Source: Nitrospira sp. (GTDB taxonomy: Bacteria; Nitrospirota; Nitrospiria; Nitrospirales; Nitrospiraceae). From it: a stretch of 10,000 bases of DNA. The stretch is from the NCBI GenBank assembly GCA_020216985.1, contig JAIWOH010000121.1, positions 1 through 10,000 on the forward strand, written 5' to 3'. Numbering within the stretch: the first letter of the stretch is position 1; each line of letters starts with the position of its first letter. The notes below the pieces were generated by a model. It did no database searches. It was not told where the DNA came from and saw only the letters and a program-made list of their open reading frames with translations. Both the position numbers and the translations under genes were made by a program. Shown here piece by piece: positions 6,152 through 10,000 of this stretch.

Positions 6152-6664
6152 ATGGCCGATTCGATTCAAGATGTTCGGGCGACTATCTCGGTGACTACCA
6201 AGGGTACTCCCATGGGGGAGATCGTGCTCAGATTTTTCCCGGATGTCGCACCGGGCCACGTGAACAATTTTTTGAAGCTGGCGAGGGAGGGGTTTTATAA
6301 CGGCACGACGTTTCATCGCGTCATTCCCGGCTTCATGATTCAAGGGGGGGATCCCAACAGCAAAAAATCGGATCGCTCCCTGCACGGGATGGGCGGTCCC
6401 GGCTATACGATCAAGGCCGAGTTCAATAGCAAGCCGCACAGGCGGGGGATCGTCTCGATGGCCAGAAGCAATGATCCCGACAGCGCCGGCTCGCAATTTT
6501 TTATCTGCGTCGCCGATTCAAACTTTTTAGATTGGCAATATACCGTGTTCGGCGAAGTCGTCAGCGGGATGGATGTCGTAGACAAAGTGGTCAATATGAA
6601 ACGCGACGGACGGGACAATCCGTTGGAGCGGGCGGAGATGACGGTGACGGTCCAAGAGGGTTGA
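6152..6664 (+). CDS. Cyclophilin-type peptidyl-prolyl cis-trans isomerase
   Basis: The product speeds cis-trans isomerisation of Xaa-Pro bonds. At 170 residues with no signal peptide it is a single-domain cytoplasmic cyclophilin. Active-site landmarks are intact: FHRVI with Arg56 (human CypA Arg55), FMIQGGD with Phe61, Met62 and Gln64, and the SMARSNDPDSAGSQFFI block with Gln115 and Phe117. The CypA Trp121 position is Phe125, as in many bacterial cyclophilins, and a Trp (128) sits three residues later in FLDWQYTVFG. The start has a good Shine-Dalgarno at 6133-6141. It lies 38 bp after the propeller gene and 38 bp before a lipoprotein gene. The symbol ppiA/ppiB is not assigned because the sequence does not separate them. 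Confidence 0.95.
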   Translation: MADSIQDVRATISVTTKGTPMGEIVLRFFPDVAPGHVNNFLKLAREGFYNGTTFHRVIPGFMIQGGDPNSKKSDRSLHGMGGPGYTIKAEFNSKPHRRGIVSMARSNDPDSAGSQFFICVADSNFLDWQYTVFGEVVSGMDVVDKVVNMKRDGRDNPLERAEMTVTVQEG

Positions 6665-6702
6665 GGCGGAAGGATTGAGCGGGAGGGCGGAGTGAGTGAA
6701 GT

Positions 6703-7500
6703 ATGGATTTGAAGTCGATGTGCCGAGCCGCGGTCTTCGTCGTGACCGGAGCCGTGCTGACGACCGGATGCGCTATTCCCCACGTGCCGTCTCGCATTGT
6801 TTATGAAGACCCTGTCAATTTCGTTCGACTGGAAATCGACAAGACCGTTCTTCCGGAGTGGCCTCAAGGTCATTTTTCTCATCCTGCGACGTTGGGGAAA
6901 GAGGTCTTGCGGGTCGTCTTGTCGGGGCTCAAGGTTCAAGAACATCGGATTGCCCCCCAGCAATGGATCCAAGGCGAGGCGCCGATCGTTCCGGCTTTTG
7001 ACGAAGAGGAAGTGACGCTGCTGTCGGAACAGTTGGCGGAAGGATTGGAGCAGGCTCAATACAACGAGCGGGTGACGTTTTATCTGAGCCAACCCCTGAC
7101 CTTTTTCCGGCGGATGGTTACTTCCGGAGGAATGTACGTGCGCGGCAAGGAGCTGCACCTCATATTGGGAAACTGGAAGATCATCTACGGCATTCCCGCT
7201 TACGGCATGATCTATGACCGGCGATATCCGATGAGACCCACCGCCGCCAAAGGGTTCGATCTTCTCTTTGAACCGGCGGACGCGGTGATTCAGCAGGAAA
7301 GCAGTTTGCTGGACAATCTCTTCGCCAATACCAAAGACGAGTTGGTCATCGATTTAAGCAAGCTGGCCGTTTCTTTGCCGAACACGGAATCGGTCGGGCC
7401 TGCGTCTTTTTGTCTCTTTGGTTCGGAAACGGGCGGGAACGATCACTTCGACGGGAAGCGTCGCCAGGACATACGCGGCACTTCTCTGACGGCTTCATAG
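6703..7500 (+). CDS. Putative lipoprotein of unrecognised family
   Basis: The 265-residue product has a signal peptide ending in TTGC, with Cys23 as the probable lipid anchor; Ala at +2 suggests the outer membrane, and Thr at -3 is not the most common lipobox residue. I do not recognise a known domain. The middle is well structured: EEEVTLLSEQLAEGLEQ, then VTFYLSQPL, GGMYVRGKELHLILGNWK and YGIPAYGMIYDRRYPMRP, then FDLLFEPADAVIQQE and DELVIDLSKLAVSLP. The pattern of strands and a Gly/Tyr-rich loop suggests a compact periplasmic domain. GGAG about 10 nt before ATG 6703 is a modest Shine-Dalgarno. The last 35 or so residues look less ordered, and the final 58 bp overlap the converging glycosyltransferase gene. 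Confidence 0.75.
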   Translation: MDLKSMCRAAVFVVTGAVLTTGCAIPHVPSRIVYEDPVNFVRLEIDKTVLPEWPQGHFSHPATLGKEVLRVVLSGLKVQEHRIAPQQWIQGEAPIVPAFDEEEVTLLSEQLAEGLEQAQYNERVTFYLSQPLTFFRRMVTSGGMYVRGKELHLILGNWKIIYGIPAYGMIYDRRYPMRPTAAKGFDLLFEPADAVIQQESSLLDNLFANTKDELVIDLSKLAVSLPNTESVGPASFCLFGSETGGNDHFDGKRRQDIRGTSLTAS

Positions 7501-8384
7501 ATCGTAGGCCAGCCAAGTTTGCTGCGGCCGTGGGCGCGATCGCGGAACCGAATGGGGATTTCGCGTACCCGCGCCCCCAGCCGGATCGCCCGCCATGCCA
7601 TCTCGACTTGAAAGACGTATCCTTTGGCCATGACATCGGCAAGGTCCATTGCAGCCAACAGTTCGCGTCGGAAACAGCGGAACCCTCCCGTCCAATCTTG
7701 TATTGCCGATCCCAAAAACAACCTGGCGTAGGCATTGCCGAATTTTGAGACGAGACGTCGTCGCAAGTCCCAATTTTCCGTGCCGCCGCCGGGGATATAT
7801 CGACTTCCGATCACGAGATCGGCGGCGGCGCTGTGATGAACCAGTCTGGGCAAATCCCACGGCGCGTGGCTGAAGTCACAGTCCATCTCAATGATGAGCT
7901 GGTAGTGTCTCGCCAGCGCCCATTGGAATCCCGCGACATAGGCGGAGCCCAACCCTTCTTTGCGGGGGCGGTGAAGAATGTGGATATGCGGGTGCTGTCG
8001 GCTGAGTTCGTCCGCTATCCGACCAGTGCCGTCCGGTGAGTTGTCATCGACGATCAAAATGTCCGCCGCCAGATATCTGCCGATCGCTTGCGTCACGGCC
8101 TCAATGTTTTGCCGCTCATTGTACGTGGGCAGGACGACAAGAACGGATTGGTCGAAATGAAAGGCGGTTTGAGGGATCAGCGGTCCGTTGGGACTGTTCC
8201 AGACATAATCCGGGCAGGTCTCGTTCGATGGGAGATGCGGGGTGACGGCGATGCAGGCGCTGTCGGTTCCACGGGCGATCAATGTTTCGGCCAACTCGAA
8301 GGACGGCACTACGAAGACTTCGTCCGGTTTGAGCTGAATCCGATGAGGAATTTCTTCCGGCACGGTGATTCTACGGTAGCGCAT
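7443..8384 (-). CDS. GT2 glycosyltransferase, polyprenol-phosphate mannose synthase-like
   Basis: The enzyme probably moves a sugar (mannose in the best-known relatives, from GDP-mannose) to a polyprenyl phosphate on the inner side of the membrane. The 313-residue product has the GT2 core from about residue 80: VLVVLPTYNERQNIE, IVDDNSPDGTG (Asp113, Asp114), EGLGSAYVAGF, the metal-binding MDCDFSHAP (Asp168, Asp170), GSRYIPGG, TGGFRCFRRELL, KGYVFQVEM and IRFRDRAHGRSKL, all typical of DPM1-like enzymes. It ends soon after, with no C-terminal membrane helices, as in the short soluble DPM1 type. Residues 1-78 before the core are unusual and match nothing I recognise. The ATG at 8384 has no clear Shine-Dalgarno. 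Its stop lies inside the converging lipoprotein gene. The sugar donor and acceptor are not provable from sequence. Confidence 0.88.
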   Translation of the reverse strand: MRYRRITVPEEIPHRIQLKPDEVFVVPSFELAETLIARGTDSACIAVTPHLPSNETCPDYVWNSPNGPLIPQTAFHFDQSVLVVLPTYNERQNIEAVTQAIGRYLAADILIVDDNSPDGTGRIADELSRQHPHIHILHRPRKEGLGSAYVAGFQWALARHYQLIIEMDCDFSHAPWDLPRLVHHSAAADLVIGSRYIPGGGTENWDLRRRLVSKFGNAYARLFLGSAIQDWTGGFRCFRRELLAAMDLADVMAKGYVFQVEMAWRAIRLGARVREIPIRFRDRAHGRSKLGWPTIYEAVREVPRMSWRRFPSK

Positions 8385-8585
8385 GGAAGTCCAAGAGAAG
8401 TTGTCTTATGAAAGCAGTGGCAGCCGCCCGAGCACACGAGCGTAATCAAGCCTCGTCACCTTGTATTGTCAAGTGTGATTGAATCGTATTATGTGTCGGC
8501 AAGAGAGTGATCGTCGCATGTCATTCTAGACGACCGGCATTCTGTGGGCAAGGATCAAGCCGAAAGGCTCTCGCGAGTTCGTCTT

Positions 8586-8599
8586 TTGACAGTTGTCAA
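8586..8599. promoter_or_regulatory. Perfect palindrome TTGACA-GT-TGTCAA, operator candidate overlapping a -35
   Basis: Two 6-bp arms are exact reverse complements separated by GT. The left arm equals the sigma-70 -35 consensus; a poor -10 (TTAAGT, 8609-8614) lies 17 bp downstream. The site is 74 bp before the flavoprotein ATG. The half-site TTGTCAA (8593-8599) also occurs at 8466-8472. Symmetry of this kind is typical of a dimeric repressor site, but no regulator is encoded in the window. Confidence 0.45.
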
Positions 8600-8660
8600 T
8601 TTGCTGTGTTAAGTTCCGCGGACCGTTGGGTTTTATGATTGCTATTTATTAATCTTTGCT

Positions 8661-8665
8661 AAGGA
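8661..8665 (+). promoter_or_regulatory. Ribosome binding site of the ferredoxin reductase gene
   Basis: AAGGA lies 7 nt before ATG 8673, in a locally AT-rich stretch, and fixes this start; the protein then opens directly into the FAD-binding strand. Confidence 0.65.
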
Positions 8666-8672
8666 TCAGCGC

Positions 8673-10000
8673 ATGAGCGGAAAGCAATCGCACGTTGTCA
8701 TCGTCGTGGGAGCCGGGCCTGCAGGAATGGCGGTGACGAGTATGCTGGCGAAGGCCGGCCATGAAGTGATCGTATTGAATCGTGATATCAAATTCGGCGG
8801 TTTGGCCGAATACGGAATTTTCCCGGCCAAGCTTAAACTACGCGGCGGTCTCAAGAAACAATACTGGGAGTTGCTGGAACAACCGAACGTGCATTATTTC
8901 GGCAATGTGTCCGTCGGGAACGGGAGAGATCTTACGGTCGAAGATATACGGGGACTCGGCGCTTCAGCCGTCGTGTTCACGGTCGGTGCGCAGGGAACCA
9001 AGGCTATCGGAGTTGAAGGCGATTCCGCCAGAGGGGTCTATCACGCAAAAGACGTCGTCTACCACTTCAACCGCTTGCCGGGCTTTGGCGATCGGCCGTT
9101 TGAGATGGGTAACCATGTGGCGGTAATAGGCGCCGGGGACGTGATGGTCGATATCGCCCATTGGTTGATCCGCTATAAAAAGATAGAGCGGGTCACCGCC
9201 ATTGTTCGTCGCGGACCGGTCGAGCGGAAGTATAATCCCAAGGAAATTCGAGCCGTCTGCTCTAATATGGATATCGAAGGAATCCATCAAGAGTTCGACC
9301 GCATCAGAGATCGCATGATCGCTGTGGGGCAAAATCCCGATGAGGTGTTGAAAGGTCTGATGGATGAGTTCACCAAATGCGAACCGAAGGTCAGCGACAC
9401 GAAAATGGGATTTCGGTTTTTGGCGTCACCGAAACGCATTCTTGTCGACGGGGACAACTGTGTCAGAGGACTGGAGATCGAGGACAACAAGCTGGAGCCA
9501 AAGGGCGATGATACGGTTGCCGTAGGACTGAAACACTATTATGAGTTCCCTTGTGACGCCGTGATTTTCGCCGTGGGTGACAAGGCGGACGAAACGCTCG
9601 GCCTTCCCTACAAAGGAGGCATCTTCGTGACCAATCCCAATAAAACCGGGAATGAGCCGGACGACGCGCTGTTTCAAGCGTATGACGAATCGGCCGGGAA
9701 AGTCGTGGACGGCGTCTTTCTGGCAGGGTGGGCGAGAAAAGCGAGCGAAGGGCTCGTCGGCGTTGCAAAGCGAGATGGAGACTGGTGCGCGGAAGTCGTG
9801 GAACGTTACCTTGCGGCGAAGGCCCCTGGCGAAGCCGTCTCATTCGTTCTTGAGAGGTTGCATCGGATCTTGAAAGAGAGAAAGAGTCGCCCTGTTACCG
9901 TTCAGGGCTTGCGGGTGCTTGAGGCGGCGGAGCGAGCGCATCAGGGCAAAACGGACTGTATCGGTGAATTCAAATATGCAAGTAATCAGGAAATGCTTCA
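8673..10000 (+). CDS. FAD-dependent ferredoxin-NADP+ reductase of adrenodoxin reductase/FprA type (3' end outside window)
   Basis: The frame from ATG 8673 is open to the window edge, giving 442 codons of a family usually about 450-550 long. It shows an FAD-binding GAGPAGMA (about 13-20), the reductase motif FGGLAEYGIFPAK (41-53), TVGAQG (103-108), an NADP-binding GAGDVMVD (153-160), the basic VRRGP (178-182) likely to contact the 2'-phosphate of NADP, GFRFLASPKRILVDGD (246-261), and the late AGWARKASEGLVGVAKRDG (351-369), matching the GW...G..GT block of adrenodoxin reductase. It should move electrons between NADP(H) and ferredoxin in the cytoplasm. The classical block reads RGPTGIIGTN or similar; here it is RKASEGLVGVAK, so it is a variant branch. 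It is divergent from the glycosyltransferase and has its own upstream region with a palindrome. Confidence 0.85.
   Translation, partial: MSGKQSHVVIVVGAGPAGMAVTSMLAKAGHEVIVLNRDIKFGGLAEYGIFPAKLKLRGGLKKQYWELLEQPNVHYFGNVSVGNGRDLTVEDIRGLGASAVVFTVGAQGTKAIGVEGDSARGVYHAKDVVYHFNRLPGFGDRPFEMGNHVAVIGAGDVMVDIAHWLIRYKKIERVTAIVRRGPVERKYNPKEIRAVCSNMDIEGIHQEFDRIRDRMIAVGQNPDEVLKGLMDEFTKCEPKVSDTKMGFRFLASPKRILVDGDNCVRGLEIEDNKLEPKGDDTVAVGLKHYYEFPCDAVIFAVGDKADETLGLPYKGGIFVTNPNKTGNEPDDALFQAYDESAGKVVDGVFLAGWARKASEGLVGVAKRDGDWCAEVVERYLAAKAPGEAVSFVLERLHRILKERKSRPVTVQGLRVLEAAERAHQGKTDCIGEFKYASNQEML

Larger units (their letters stand above)
8385..8672. other. Divergent intergenic regulatory region
   Basis: This 288-bp region separates the leftward glycosyltransferase from the rightward flavoprotein and holds no gene or tRNA that I can see. 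Several stretches are AT-rich, mainly 8461-8492 and 8628-8665. On the minus strand TTGACA (8472-8467) could be a -35 for the glycosyltransferase, but no good -10 follows. On the plus strand TTGTCA (8466-8471) with TATTAT (8487-8492) at 15-bp spacing, TTGACA at 8586, and TATGAT (8634-8639) are promoter-like pieces. Confidence 0.6.

Noticed and set aside
7410..7748. Plus-strand open frame across the lipoprotein/glycosyltransferase junction
   Set aside because: It is antisense to the conserved C-terminal part of the glycosyltransferase, has no Shine-Dalgarno and no domain. I considered it as a frameshifted tail of the lipoprotein but its sequence looks like a shadow.
8385..8672. Possible small RNA or tRNA in the divergent intergenic region
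   Set aside because: No tRNA T-arm, cloverleaf or clear hairpin-plus-T-tract could be found.

Overview
The window reads as ordinary, gene-dense chromosome from a GC-rich Gram-negative bacterium. Two lipoproteins with SPII signals that lack the Asp retention residue, a Tat translocase subunit and a secreted beta-propeller all imply a diderm envelope. The gene set and protein style fit Nitrospirota (Nitrospira-like), but that is an inference from gene content, not a database match. No mobile element, CRISPR array, tRNA or rRNA was seen.

Positions 1-193 hold the C-terminal end of an unidentified gene. A structured non-coding leader of about 200 bp follows, with a GAAA-loop hairpin at 309-326 and a candidate promoter at 340-366. 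From about 401 to 7500 nine genes run rightward with overlaps or very short gaps, so they look like one transcription unit: radA (DNA repair ATPase), a LolA/LolB-like lipoprotein, tsaB (tRNA t6A synthesis), rimI (N-acetyltransferase), a DUF465 small coiled-coil protein, tatC, a secreted seven-repeat Asp-box propeller, a cytoplasmic cyclophilin, and an unrecognised lipoprotein. The first four overlap one another in turn, and tatC and the propeller gene share an ATGA junction, which suggests translational coupling. The unit mixes information processing (RadA, TsaB, RimI) with envelope and protein-folding functions (lipoproteins, TatC, propeller, PPIase).

At 7443-8384 a GT2 glycosyltransferase resembling polyprenol-phosphate mannose synthase runs leftward. 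Its 3' end overlaps the last lipoprotein gene by 58 bp in convergent orientation, and it carries an unexplained N-terminal extension of about 78 residues. A 288-bp divergent intergenic region (8385-8672), visibly AT-rich near its right end, contains a perfect TTGACA/TGTCAA palindrome. It precedes a rightward flavoprotein of the adrenodoxin reductase/FprA ferredoxin-NADP+ reductase type, which is still open at the window end.

I found no convincing new multi-gene system. The observations most worth following are a TatC whose conserved N-terminal ELR motif is changed, a strong GC hairpin directly before the tatC start with no normal ribosome binding site, the palindrome before the ferredoxin reductase, the glycosyltransferase extension, and the convergent gene overlap.
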